A stretch of 64,000 nt of DNA from Harmonia axyridis (GCF_914767665.1 NC_059504.1:436501-500500); one strand, 5' to 3'. Shown: positions 41,401 through 53,175, counted from the stretch's first letter. Made by a program: numbers and translations. The notes: generated by a model from the letters alone, not told the origin.

Positions 41401-43791
41401 GGTCCGGATACCTTATGTATCTTGCGGTGCTTACATTCCAAAGATTCTGTCAGTTTATTCCTCTCTCGTAACTTTCAAACAAGTTCTTGGTCCTATACCA
41501 CAGGTATTCTACTAGCTTCTTCATCCTCTAACGAAACCAAGGACCTAGGTTCATAGGAAGATAATGTTCAGAATGAGTGCAGCTATCATCTGCCTAAGTT
41601 TGTCATAAAACTTGTAGAATACCCTGCATATTGGCCTTATTGTCCTAGCTCAAATTTTTGATTTTCTTTCGGCACCTCCATCATCTTTGAATCGATGACA
41701 TTGAAACTCAGTGCTTTCATTGCTACGTGACATTTCTTCATAATAAAGAAAATATCTACTCTAAACCTAAGTGAAAATAAGTATTCACCAATATTCGGTA
41801 CGAACCCCAGACCAGGATGACCTTCCAATAGACCTTCCTTATCGACTATGGCATGATCAGGATATAAAGTTTTGATGATGATCAAACTACAAAAAAGGAA
41901 TCCCAAGTACAGTATGACTATAAAAGCCGTGTATCCCAGATAGTAAAGAATCATAGTGAACCATTCTTTCGAAGTTCTTCGACAGCAAGTGTTGTTCCTT
42001 GGATTGTAGAGGAAAACCTTCACCGTACTCCATGTCGTTTGTGGTATGGACTCGTTTGAGTCCTCGATGTCTATATCGGAATCTACGGTACCAACATCTC
42101 TTACTATAGCCTCTTTCATGATTGTTGAAAAAAAAATGGAGAGAAATTCGTAAATGTCAATATTGGCAATGTCACCGAAAAAATATTAAGAAAACATGGA
42201 TTCGCATCTTCGATGCTCCAAAATTATTTGCATTTAGTAATAGAGTAGAGTTTGGAGTGTTTTTCTACATGATTCGATCTGAATTATTAACCGCCTGAAT
42301 TTTTTCAGGTTTGCGAAAACCAGACATCGATTTTGAGTCGAATGATGTCGATGATTATTGTTCCCTCTTTGCCACAACTCGGCCAGTAGATGAAGACGGT
42401 GAAGTAGGAGAATATTTCGACAAATCTGCATGTCCTGCTTTCAAATACTATCCCACAAGGTACGTATATTAGTCAATTACAGAGAAAATTGAACACGAAA
42501 AGAAGGAAGACGATATAAATTGTGAGAAATGAAAAATTGGAGTATTGCACCATCGTTGAAAACTTATATACTCTAATGGCTTCCTGAGTTCAAGAATATA
42601 TTCAACCGCATTTTGGCGTCCACTAGACACCAACCTTATCCTTTTTTTTTATAATATTTTTCTTGGAAAATATATTTCGAAATTCTAGTATCAAACGAAG
42701 CCAATTTTTTTCAGGGAAATGTTGGTAGCAAAAGTAAACGATCTACGGAACGAACTCAACACATTGAAACGTCAGGTAAGTCTATCAAAGGTAATATTCC
42801 ATGCAGAAATCTTAAAATTCCTTTCCCAGCTCACAGAAGCCAACGCTGCCAATCTGTTTCTGTCAGACGAGAATGAGGCCCTTCGATTGGCTACAAAACG
42901 TAGGATGATAGCATCCAGCACTTCAATGTCTGACCCAAACTCTGCGCCAACTCAGCAGGTTATAAGAACAGTGACAGCGGGCGTTTCCAGTATTCCCGTT
43001 TCCATAGCTACAGTACCCGTTTCCATAACTACGGTTCCAGTGTCGTTAACAACGGTTACAACTTGCAACAGGGTCACGATATCAGCTGTACCCTCTGTCA
43101 GCATTGCACCCACAGCGCAGCTTCTGGCGCAGAGCCCACAGATCCTTGGTGAGTGGATATATCAAATTTCAAACGCACAATGATTGTTTTGAGCAAACAT
43201 TCGATGTTTTACTGTCCATTCAACCCGTTCCAAAGACGTCAATTCCTCGGGGATCACCCTGTATATTCTTCATCCTGAAATTATTTCAACACCACGTTTT
43301 TCCTTTCAGTTACTCCTTCTACCCAATTGGCAATTGCCAACAACCCACAGGCTCAGCTGACAATTGCAGCAAGTACCGCTCAACAGTTGACTGTAGCCAA
43401 TGTACCTCATCAGTTGACCTTGACGAATCCGAATCAGCAGCAGATGACCTTGGGCGGTCCAAATCAGCAGCAGCTAACGCTGACCAATCAGAATCACCAG
43501 CAGATAGCGTTGGTGAACCAGAATCAACAGCAGTTGAATTTGGCCAATCAGAACCAGACGCAGCAGCTGTCGTTGGCCAATCAGAATCAGCAGCAGGTAT
43601 CGTTGAGTGGTCAAGGTCAGCAGACGGGTCAGAATCAACAGCAATTAACCTTGAGTGGTCAGCAGCTGTTGGCTCCGCAGCAATTAGAGTTGCATAGAAC
43701 CATTGAAACCTCTCAAGCTATAGACTTGTCTAGTGTGGGGCAAACTATAGTTTCCTATCCTATTGTAACTCATAGAGCTCATCCTATGTAG
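38475..43791 (+). CDS. Zc3h10: CCCH zinc-finger protein, ZC3H10 type, 7 coding exons
   Basis: This is a predicted RNA-binding protein of the ZC3H10 family. Exons are 38475-38665, 38732-38875, 39098-39225, 42309-42459, 42715-42775, 42830-43148 and 43310-43791. They join to 1,476 bp (491 residues), all GT/AG. Three CCCH fingers are visible: Cys21-Cys29-Cys34-His38, Cys50-Cys58-Cys63-His67 and Cys103-Cys111-Cys116-His120. A leucine-heptad coiled coil follows at about 206-245 (VNDLRNELNTLKRQ). A Val/Thr/Ser-rich segment comes next, then a long Gln/Asn-rich low-complexity region at about 335-460, and the conserved C-terminal TIVSYPIVTHR. An acceptor at 38448-38458 suggests a non-coding first exon. 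The 3.1-kb intron 3 contains a complete Na+/K+-ATPase beta gene on the other strand. Confidence 0.9.
39440..42119 (-). CDS. Na+/K+-ATPase beta subunit (nervana-like), 3 exons, nested in Zc3h10 intron
   Basis: This type II membrane glycoprotein chaperones and modulates the sodium-pump alpha subunit. Exons are 41789-42119, 40747-40999 and 39440-39812, joining to 957 bp (318 residues) with GT/AG introns. After a cytoplasmic N-terminus, the KEWF motif precedes one transmembrane helix at about residues 57-82 (TAFIVILYLGFLFCSLIIIK). The extracellular part contains KDNKPCYVDLKLLEDC, DVVYVECLGQN and the family signature YYPKQGFDGAYFPYGGESGY near the C-terminus. The whole gene fits within intron 3 of Zc3h10 in antisense orientation. 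Both introns carry retrotransposon relics. Which of the insect nervana paralogues it is cannot be decided here. Confidence 0.93.
39860..40690 (+). pseudogene. non-LTR retrotransposon relic in the Na+/K+-ATPase beta intron 2
   Basis: The segment near 40250 encodes EGNEEAHALAKS, the RNase H 'GNExAD.LAK' motif. Near 40530 DMETAEHILRKFPRS matches the C-terminal zinc-knuckle region. Stops and frameshifts abound. The left part (39880-40090) matches the third locus at 24.2-25.1 kb, including the words near 24980-25090. Confidence 0.65.
41100..41560 (-). pseudogene. non-LTR retrotransposon relic in the Na+/K+-ATPase beta intron 1
   Basis: The minus strand near 41250-41390 encodes LFTGFLTGHCRLRKHQMR, then ESRECDHLVTKSLAKK. 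This is clearly related to FLTGHCHLRQHL...NMVTKRLA at 22.9-23.0 kb. It is fragmentary with no intact upstream domain. Confidence 0.65.
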
Positions 43792-43899
43792 TAATGTTTC
43801 GCGTGAAAAAATATACACAGGAACCTGATGAATAGTGATATCATATTTGAGAATTTTTCTTGAATAAATGGAGTTATTCGAAAGTTATTTGAGTGCTTC

Positions 43900-44786
43900 T
43901 CGGTTTAATTTATTTTCAACATACTTATTAATAGTTTTTATTCAAATTACCTCAATCTTACTAAAGAGTATAGGGTTCGTATTAATACAGTATGAATGAT
44001 TTTTTTGTCAATTTTCTTAAGTGAAAATATGTTTCATTCGCAAAGTTCTTTAGCATATATGCTATGTTTTCCATCAAATGTGAATAATAGTATAAGTAAT
44101 TAGTCCAATGTAGATTATTTTCAAGTTAACATTGTTGAGATTTGTAGAAGGTTAATAAAATTTAAAAGAAATCTGATTTTTTATTTTCATAACTTTACCC
44201 ATCAGAAATAGACTTCAAATAAAAGGTCTGAATATTTCTTGTGCCAACATAAAAAACTGAAAAAGTTAATAGGGAGAAAGTAACATGTAAAGCAAAATTT
44301 TCGGGAATTATTGAGAACCTATTTTGTCCAACAATTGAACCGGATATTTTTATTCTCCTAAAAACTTCTATTCAATGCAACTTTCCTGAAATCCAATCTA
44401 ATTCTGCCATGGATATTTTTTTTATTTTTTCCTGATCTCCTTTCGATATCTGATGAAAATATGTAATAATGTGGTTTATAAACGATAAAGGTTTTCAAAT
44501 TAATATGGTATTTGTACTGATTATGTTGATAGTGATGTGTTATCAGAAATAATATTATTTATTTTTATCATACGTTCAAAATCAGTGCAACTTAATCCAT
44601 AAAAGATGAGGTGGAAGTCAATATGCTGTTGGATGTATACAGTATAGAGGCGTATATTCAAAGAACATTGTACCTTCTTTATTCAGTACAGTATATAACA
44701 ACTTAAATCTGAAAAACAAATTATGGAAGCACCATTTGAACTTAACATTATCATATTACACTTTATTAAATTAAATTAATCAATAG
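43900..44786. other. AT-rich intergenic spacer, no gene recognised
   Basis: This lies between the convergent 3' ends of Zc3h10 and the first SH3BGR-like gene. Poly(A) signals for both are likely here (AATAAA near 43863 on plus). Nothing else is seen. Confidence 0.5.
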
Positions 44787-46494
44787 CTACAATTTCAAAA
44801 ATTCTGGCAGCTCTTTGTTTTCATTTGCAACCTCGAATGCTGTGTAATCCTGAAACATACAAAAATGAGATTAGGAAATTTATTGATTGTGCTTTTTTTG
44901 GGACACACTCACCCCACAGTACTCTTCCTCGTTGAAAATTTGAGGTGGAAGGGGGTAGATTGGATGTGAATTGAAACTTGTGCCTCCAAATCTGGTTGAT
45001 TTAGTTTGCATGAAGAGTTTAGCTGTTTCGTCCACTGTTATGTCGATTACTTCAAATTCGATGTTTTTGGATTTGAGAGCTAGCAATATGGTTGTCTGCC
45101 TTTCTCTTATCTGGAAAATTTTCTTCATAAATAAATAATTTCGATGTGAGCTGCACTGTTTGACCAAATAATTGAGATCTTACAACGTGCACTACAGTTC
45201 ATTGTTTTCGATTTATGAAATTTTGAACATTTTATTCAAGGAAAATATATAGAAAATTGCGTTTAGTTCCATTTTTCCTAGATATTTTGTGTGAGAAAAA
45301 TTTTTGTGCCAATTCAGCAGCATTTATTATGAATTGAACTACTTCCTGAAATTTCAATTGGTTAGGGAAACCAAATATAAATAGCACAATTGCGTATACA
45401 ATGTTTTTGTGATTCCCATGGAATTACTGCTGTTCCACTCATCGTGAGTAACAAATGAATGAAGTTACTCATCAATGGGTTGGCCATGACGAATTTCAAA
45501 ATTATATCTTTTATTTATTAGCTTTTATAAAGATAAAAAACATATTTCTTTACAAGCAATTCCGGTTTCTTTTTGAAGAATAACCATTTTATTGTCTAGA
45601 GTCAGCTTCAGAAATTGGTGTGATTGTATGGCCTGCTTGATCCCCTGATCTCAATACACTAAATTACTGCGTTGGGGATATCTTTATGGATAAAGCTCAG
45701 GGTGTCCAAATTCGAAAGGATCTTGAGAACTATAAGACATAAAGAAAAATATTCAAGGACCTCCGATCGCTTTTCTCGAAATAATAAGATATCGAAAAGC
45801 AGATATCATCAAACTTAATTCTGTCCGGCAATATAATAAACGATAACTTCCTTTCGAAAGGTCATAGAAACTTCAAATTTGCAGGGCAGGTTCGGATCTC
45901 GAATGCTGATGGTGTTAAGTTTGTTAACTAACAATTCGATTGAAAGAAAATGTTTCATTTATTTGAAAAATAACGATTTCGTACTTTACAAGAAATAGAA
46001 AAATTCAAGGAGTATATCGGAAAAAGAACTTAACCATTGCCTAAAAATTGAATTGTTTATTTTAGGTAATTTTAGTATATCAACAACATATATGAATGTG
46101 TAAATTTCCGAAGGTTTACAAACTTTTCCTCGTACGATTCCAAAAGTTTATATTTGGAAGTGATAAACCAACAACATAAATGTTTGAGTGAATCACATTC
46201 CTAACGGTAATTGAGAAATAAAAATGTACGTTTCTTATTCTGAAATGTAAATGTGCATCTACACGTCTAATATAAATATGTAGAAACCAGCGAAGGAAAA
46301 AATTGTACAGGTTTTTATATCATCGCGCTATAAGCGGTATCCATGTCAACAGAACCGTTAAGCACCTTAATGAGAATATATTACGTTCAATTAACGGAAT
46401 GATAATAGATACCAGAGAACACTGAGAATTGTTTATGCACATATCTTACCTCATTACTCCCAGAAACTTCGCTCACATATACTTTAACAACCAT
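44787..46494 (-). CDS. SH3BGR-like protein (short form), 3 exons
   Basis: This is a small thioredoxin-fold protein of the SH3-domain-binding glutamic-acid-rich family; the molecular role is poorly defined. Exons are 46450-46494, 44913-45110 and 44787-44849, joining to 306 bp (101 residues). It begins MVVKVYVSEVSGSNE, then REROTT-like helix start (REERQ region), LKSKNIEFEVIDI and the proline-rich SH3-binding motif PLPPQIFN. It ends CGDYTAFEVANE... The family lacks the catalytic CxxC of glutaredoxins, and none is seen here. Intron positions (after codon 15, and between Gly and DY) match the divergent paralogue at 48.7 kb. This copy has no acidic tail. Confidence 0.9.
45460..45790 (+). mobile_element. 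Tc1/mariner-type transposase relic in the SH3BGR-like intron 1
   Basis: Near 45629 the plus strand encodes WPA, a stop, then SPDLNTLNYCV, a decayed third-Asp motif. It is followed by AGGGTGTCC and GAACTATAAGAC words. A second copy of the same arrangement lies at 46.9-47.2 kb. Confidence 0.6.
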
Positions 46495-46879
46495 AATAAC
46501 AACCAAAGTGTGTCCGGCACAACCACAACTATAAACCAAGTAAAATAATACTAAACACTTTGAACTGCGATGGTTATCTTATCAGCCACATATGATAAAC
46601 ATAAATTGAATTGACTCATACGAACTTGCGAAACATTTGGAAAGAGAAAGTAATAACATTAGAGCTGGACCGATAAGTTTGGAAGGGGCACTTTGATTAA
46701 GAGATAGGATCTTGGATTTCTTCCTACTTTTCGTTTTGGATGTTGTTCCGCTTCACCTACGTAGTTCGTAACTGTCTTCTGGTTCAGTGGAAAGTGTTCA
46801 CTGTTGACTCTAGGTCGCTGGTAATGGTTCATTCAACATTCACCTGAATAAAGTAGGAGTGATATTACACGTATCGACA

Positions 46880-47210
46880 GACATTGTGGTGCCTGCTGCT
46901 TTCGAACTTTGATTAAGTCATTAACTTCAGTGAATTTTTGCCATGATGAATTTGAAAAATATATCCCTGATTCATTGACTTTCGTAAAAATGAAATATCA
47001 CACTTCTAAAAGCATTTCCGATTTGTTTTTGACAAATAATGAGCATTTTAACGGCATAAATGAAGATTTAGCTTCAGGAATTGATGTCGTTGGTATGGCC
47101 TACTTGATCCCCTGATCTCAATCCACTTGATTACTGCGTTTTGCGATATCTTTATGGATGAAGTACAGGTTGTTCCAAAATTGGTGCTCACTGAAAGGAT
47201 CTTGGGAACT
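46880..47210 (+). mobile_element. second copy of the Tc1/mariner-type relic
   Basis: Near 47095 the plus strand encodes WPT, a stop, then SPDLNPLDYCVLRYLYG, a third-Asp motif with the usual following residues. Upstream words (CATGATGAATTTGAAAAATA) parallel the copy at 45.49 kb. It abuts the left arm of the palindromic array. Confidence 0.65.
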
Positions 47211-48222
47211 ATAAGACTTGAAGGAAAAATTTTCCAAGGACTCCGATATCTTTTTTCGAATACTCTTTTATATGACTTCATTACAATTAGGTATACAGTG
47301 GGCACAAAATTAATTAAATCTCGAAATGAAGTAGAAATATTTATTGTATACAAGGTGTCCCATCAAAAAAATTGAAGACGAAAAACTCAATTTCCTGAAA
47401 AATCGAAATGCTTTTCGACAAATCTGCGGCTAAAAAACTGCGTTGAAAAAAATTGTGTGTCCCATTCAAGAAACACCAACTCCCCTCTATTGAAAAGGGG
47501 AATTGGTGTTTCTTAAATGGGACAAGAAACACCAACTCCCCTCTTTTGAAGAGGGGAATTGGTGTTTCTTAAATGGGACACACAATTTTGATTTAAGAAA
47601 CACCTACCCTGTATAATGGAGGGGAGTTTGTGTTTCTTAAATGGGATACACATTTTTAATTTAAGAAACACCAACTCCCCTTTATAATAAAGGGAAATTG
47701 ATGTTTCTGAAATGTGACACACAATTTTAATTTAAGAAACACCTACTCCCCTGTATAATGAAGGGGAGTTGGTGTTTCTTAAATGGGACACACATTTTTA
47801 ATTTAAGAAACACCAACTCCCCTCTATAATAAAGGGAAATTGATGTTTCTTAAATGGGACACACAATTTTAATTTAAGAAACACCTACTCCCCTGTATAA
47901 TAAATGGGACACACATTTTTTATTTAAGAAACACCAATACCCCTCTATAATAGAGGGTAGTTGGTGTTTTTTAAATAGGACACAATTTTTTTTTCAACGC
48001 AGTTTTGTCGAAAAGCATTTCGTTATCAGTTTTTCAGGAAATTGAGTTTTTCGGCTTCATTTTTTTGATAGGACACCTCATATACAATAAATATTTTTCC
48101 TTTTTTTCGAAGATTCAATTAATTTTGTGCCCACTGTATAATTGTAATTAAGTCAAATGAAGGGAATATTCGAAAAAAGAGATCAGGGGTTCTTGGAACA
48201 ATTTTTTTCTATGAGTCTTATT
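47211..48222. repeat. long inverted repeat enclosing an array of eight hairpin units
   Basis: Outer arms 47211-47468 and about 47985-48222 are inverted copies (shared words ACAGTGGGCACAAAATTAAT, AAACTCAATTTCCTGAAAAA, CGAAATGCTTTTCGACAAA). Between them are eight palindromic units at about 47466, 47525, 47592, 47661, 47731, 47801, 47872 (left half only) and 47922. Each is AAGAAACACCAACTCCCC, a short loop, then the complement, separated by AAATGGGACACACA. From unit 3 onward two variants (GTATAAT and CTATAATAA loops) alternate, giving a dimeric period of about 140 bp. No protein is encoded. Confidence 0.92.
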
Positions 48223-48741
48223 TCACAAGTATGTTATCATTTATAATTTTTGGTTTACCTATAGTTAATCATTGTCAAATGATATCCTCAGAGCATCTGA
48301 AAATATTCGATACCAAATTAGGTATAAAAATATCAGATTTCAGAAGAGTATTTCATTAACTTTCGATTTTAAATGAGTAATAATAATAAATAATAGATGT
48401 ATGTTGAATACATAACAGTTTCAATGTTCATTTCCATAAGTGAACTTGCAGCTGTGTTCATACCTAAATTTCCCGTTACGGGCCTGGTCATTGCTTATTT
48501 TTAATTCCATTGCCAGTATGTATTCATACCGATATTGTTTTCAGGGGCCTTTTTATAACCAGTATTGTTTTATTACGAGCTTATTTAATGCTATAAATTA
48601 ATCCATTTACTCTATATACAAGTACATACAGGCTGTAGATTTGACTTATTGAATTATTGTAGGTGTGGCCTGTGATTCCAAGCAGATTATATATTATTTT
48701 GAATCATTCCAGGTTCCTAAACTAATTTTATATCAGAAACA

Positions 48742-49531
48742 ATGGTTGTCAAAGTTTATATAAGTGGAATATCTGGTAATAAGGAGGTGGGTTTATATTT
48801 ATAAGAATAAAATTGCCAATCTTTGCTTCGTGGAATGAAATTTTTAATTTAATTGATGCTTTTAAGGTTAAGAAGAGACAACAGAGGGTTCTACTGATTC
48901 TTGATTCCAAAAATATAAAATATGATGTCGTTGATATCGCTGAACCAGGCAGTGAAGAACAAAAGGATTTCATGCAAAACAATTCGACTTCTCTTGGAGC
49001 AACCATTGGTGATCCTAACCCCAGACATCCACTACCTCCACAAATTTTCAACGATGATATTTACTGCGGGGTGAGCCTTCAAAATCAATTTAAACCATAC
49101 ATATCTCACATGAAAATAATAATTCAACTACTTGTTAACTCCCCATATAGAATTATTAATCGATAATTATAAAGCATGGCTTCTACTTATGTTTTCGGAG
49201 CATTAATTTCTATATTGCTTTTACTTGAATATCCACCTGAAATTCAAATGTTTGCAGTTTTCTAATACACAGTAATTTTTTTAAGGATTATGATCAATTC
49301 GACATGGCCAATGAAATAGACGAAATGGATAAATTCTTGAAATTGGAGACCTCAGGAGATAACAGTAAACCCGAAACTGAACACAAAATGGAAAATGGCA
49401 ATGCAGAAATTTCATCAAATAAAGAGAAACCTGAAGAAAATGTGGAAATAACAGAAAATGAAGTGCCAAATGGTGAGAGTGAAATAGCTCAAGAAGAACA
49501 TCAAGATAATGAAACTGCTCAGGAAAGTTGA
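48742..49531 (+). CDS. SH3BGR-like protein with acidic C-terminal tail, 3 exons
   Basis: Exons are 48742-48786, 48867-49070 and 49286-49531, joining to 495 bp (164 residues). The thioredoxin-fold part begins MVVKVYISGISGNKE. It contains KKRQQRVLLILDSKNIKYDV, the SH3-binding PLPPQIFN and the ending YCGDYDQFDMANE. A Glu-rich tail of about 75 residues follows (EEHQDNETAQES at the end), the feature that names the family; Drosophila Sh3beta is the likely counterpart. Both introns are in the same positions as in the divergent paralogue at 44.8-46.5 kb. Confidence 0.92.
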
Positions 49532-50122
49532 ATTAAAATCAACTAACCCAATTGAAAAAGTGTTCTCTTAATTTCTTCTTTTGAAAACTTATTTTTTTTT
49601 TTGAGATTCATCATGACTGCACTGATCTTTATATTCCGCTATATTTTTATCTTTTCTTTGCCATACTGCAAGACTTATATTTTTTGATTGTATATATCAG
49701 TGAGAGTATTTATGTTATTATGTTTGAATTTTGAGGGTTGAGGTGAAGAAACTGCTTGGCTTTAAGAGATTGTAATTCTTAATATTAAAAAAGTTACTAG
49801 TTATGTTAATTTATATTCATTTTCCTTGTAAATATTCAATATAGTTATTTCACAAAGTTATCGTTTTATTTCCTCATCCATTCTGTGAGACAAAAAACTA
49901 AGCATTTGTGTAGATTTCCTGAAATAGCGCTTATTGTAGGAGGCAATTCATTCAAAATATGGAACGTACATCAAGAAGTGTCATTTAAACGTCACAAGTA
50001 CATAAATGTTAGGTTATGATGTTAACCCCTCCAATTAATTATTTATAAATAATTGGTGATTCATATATATAAATTACTTTCCAGTATTGTAAAAATCTTT
50101 TGATAATCGAAAATCCTCGATA

Positions 50123-53100
50123 ATGTTTTCTAGTGGACCTAATTACACAAAGTTAAAGACGAACTTACGTCTTGCAATGGCAAGATTGAAATTACTTGAG
50201 AAAAAGAAAGCTGAACTTGCGGAAAAGTCCAGAAGAGAAATCGCTGCTTTCATTAAGGATGGTAAAATAGAAAGGGCGAAAATAAGGGTAGAATATATAA
50301 TTAGGTTAGTTGGACATTATTTAAAATTGAACATATAAAATGACATCTCTACGTTATTATAGGGAAGACTATCTTGTGGAGGCAATGGAAATAGTAGAAA
50401 TGTATTGTGATCTATTGTTAGCTAGATTTGGACTTATAACTAATATGAAGGATTTGGATGATGGTATTTCTGAAGCAGTATCCAGTTTAATATGGGTCGC
50501 TCCAAGGTTACAATCTGATTGTAACGTGAGTTCATTTTCTAGCCCTAGTTTTGAATGGCTACGACTCTACTCTGTTTCTCTGTTTTCAGGAATTGAAAGT
50601 TATATCAGATTTATTCACTGCTAAATATGGTATAAATTATGCAGATGGATGCAGGGCTGAATCAATACAAACAGTCAACGATCGTTTGAAACATAAATTG
50701 GCAATTCATAGCCCACCGAAGTTATTAGTTGAAAAATATATGATTGAAATTGCGAAGAGTTTTAACATTCCTTATGAGCCAGATCCACAAATTATGGAAA
50801 TGGATAAGGGTAGGTAGTAAATCATATAAATAGTTCGAAATTATTTATTCAAGAAAAGTACTGAGTGTTGCATCATTTTTTGTTTCAGCTAAGGATGCCA
50901 TGCTTATTGATCTTTCTGATAAGAATAACTTGGGTGGAGGTGGAATGCCCCATCCTCCAGGTTTCTTGGGCTACCCTCAACCTCCAGCTTTTCCTGATTT
51001 TCCAGCAGTACCATTTGAATACCCTGTGAGTTCATAACTTTTCTGTATCAAATTTTTATGACGATATCAATTTTTATTAGGGTGCTAAAGCTCCTTCAGA
51101 GGGGCCCCCAACAGCGCCACCTCCAGCATTTTCATATAATATTCCTCCATCTGATGAGAATAAGGAATTTAATACAGATTTTATGGTGAGTAGATTTTCC
51201 GCATGTGAATTGGGGATTTAGATTTTAAATCTCAAGTGGTGGTTTGTAGGATTAGAGGATAATATCTCGACTTCAATTGTCAAATAGGCCATTGATAAAA
51301 AAAAATATAATTCGATTAGGGAACGGGTTGTTTATGTGCTCAAACACTGGAAGCAAAGTTTAGTTTATTCGAAAAATAACGCTGCTATGAATATCGATAT
51401 GTAAATTATGAATCTTTAAAATAGTATTTGACTTTTTTTTGTAAGCATGCATTAATTTTCCTGCTAACTTTTTTAACTTCAATTTTAATTAGTGCAATTA
51501 ATGCATGCTTGATTTACTCTTTCTCGCTATTAATTTTGGTTTATTGTTTGCTTTTAGGATAGCTTACCTTCTTACAACAATTTGTTTCCTGGCATGAGTA
51601 AGGTAACAGTTCACATTTTAACATTTTTATTATCTAAATTTTCATTCGCTTTGTGTGATTTATAGTTGTATTTTAATTGAGGTTCAATTTTTCATCAAAA
51701 TATATATAAAAGAGAAGGTATAATTGAAATTCCACAATTTACAACAAATGTGTGAATAGCTCTTACTACACTAAAAAAGGAATGGAACTTTTTTTATGGA
51801 TATACATATCGATATTTATACGCTTTTTAAAAGAATCCAGTCCTACAATATTTTGTTCAGTGTAGTTGTCTGGCTAAATACGCATTTTTATTCCATAAAC
51901 TTACCTAGAATATAATTTATTCATTAATTGATTTTCGATTTTCTTTGAAGTTTCTAGAGGAATTATCTACAATTTATTCGCGTCAATCCCTCAATTTTTC
52001 ATTTTTATGTAAAGTTTTTCTTCAGGTGTGATTATTAGATATATACATTTCTGAATTTAATTCTGCCATTGAAAAAATTTTATGACTACATTATTTATCC
52101 CAATCTACTGCAGTAGGTACAGTAAAAAAAGTTGCTAATTTTGAATGCAATTTCAATCAGTGGAGGATAATTTGTGATGTTTTGGTGTTACCTTTCTACG
52201 GCTTATTCAACATTTTTTAATGAGCCATTGCGATGTCTGAAATTTATTAATTTTAGGCAGAGGACAACGCGAGTAATGGCAACTTGTCCAATAATTTGGA
52301 GGTAATGTGAATTTAAGATTGCAATGAATGTCAAAGCTTCCATGTAATGGCTAACATTAGTTTTTTCTTGGGATTCTGTAAACTAACAACATCGTAGCTG
52401 GTTCAAATCAAAATCTTTATTTGCACCTGCTTTAACAAAAGTTTATTGGGAATATTCTCGATAACTATCTACTTGCAGATTTAGTTTGGCTGCTCCTGAC
52501 ATTGCTTTTTTTCGATTTTGAAGTAAAATTTCATGAATAATAAAAACACATACATATTATGATTATTATATTCGGAACCCATTGTCTGTAAAAAAATGTG
52601 GGCAAAGGCGCCAAGCTATATCTTAACAAATTTTGCGAATTTAAAAAAATATTATAATAAATAATTCGAGGTTTTCAATTCCAAAACCCAATCTTCAAAA
52701 CTATACAAATTATTGCGAAACTATTCCCAGAACAGTCAAAAATTGTCATGGTTAAGTATATTCTTCCTTATTACTTGAAATAAAGAATTTATTTTTTTTT
52801 CATTTAATAGAATTCTATCATTTTAGTTGATCCCAAAATAATTTATCAAGGCTAACCTAACCTAAAGAAAATTGTGACATTAATTTGACAACTGAAACTT
52901 CACTAGATAAGAACTCATAACCTCTTCTACATCTGCTATGTAAGGCTCGAAGTAGGGCTACCTTAATAATCTAGCTAAAATTAACTTTAATGCTTTCCTA
53001 CTTTTTTTCACAGAACGTCAATGAAACGCCTAAACCACTGCCTAGAACGAAACTTGATGATCAGAAGAATTTCGACATGCCGGAGTTGCCTTCAGTTCCG

Positions 53101-53175
53101 TCTGATTCCAGTAAAACAGATGATATTGATTTTGACGACTTGAACAGAAGATTCGAAGCACTGAAGAAAAAATGA
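50123..53175 (+). CDS. Ist1: IST1 homologue, ESCRT-III-associated, 8 exons
   Basis: IST1 is an ESCRT-III-like factor that binds CHMP1 and VPS4 in cytokinesis, endosomal tubule fission and sorting. Exons are 50123-50304, 50363-50525, 50590-50809, 50889-51025, 51081-51185, 51558-51602, 52257-52301 and 53014-53175, joining to 1,059 bp (352 residues). The helical core (about 1-190) begins MFSSGPNYTKLKTNLRLAMA and contains KKKAELAEKSRREIA and LLVEKYMIEIAKSFNIPYEP. A Pro/Gly-rich linker follows (GFLGYPQPPAFPDFPAVPF). The extreme C-terminus DFDDLNRRFEALKKK is the MIT-interacting motif that recruits VPS4. Two 45-bp exons (6 and 7) encode exact 15-residue in-frame linker segments and could be skipped without a frameshift. 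Confidence 0.95.

Noticed and set aside
43104..43697. Overlapping 197-codon ORF in the Zc3h10 last exons
   Set aside because: It is an alternate frame of the Gln/Asn-rich repeat region; only the frame continuing through the zinc fingers is consistent with splicing.
47341..47722. Minus-strand ORFs inside the palindromic array
   Set aside because: They are read through repeat units and their complements and encode repetitive peptide strings only.
47211..48222. CRISPR array
   Set aside because: The repeated palindromes might suggest one, but the spacers are near-identical, the repeats are in alternating variants, and the DNA is a eukaryotic nuclear sequence.
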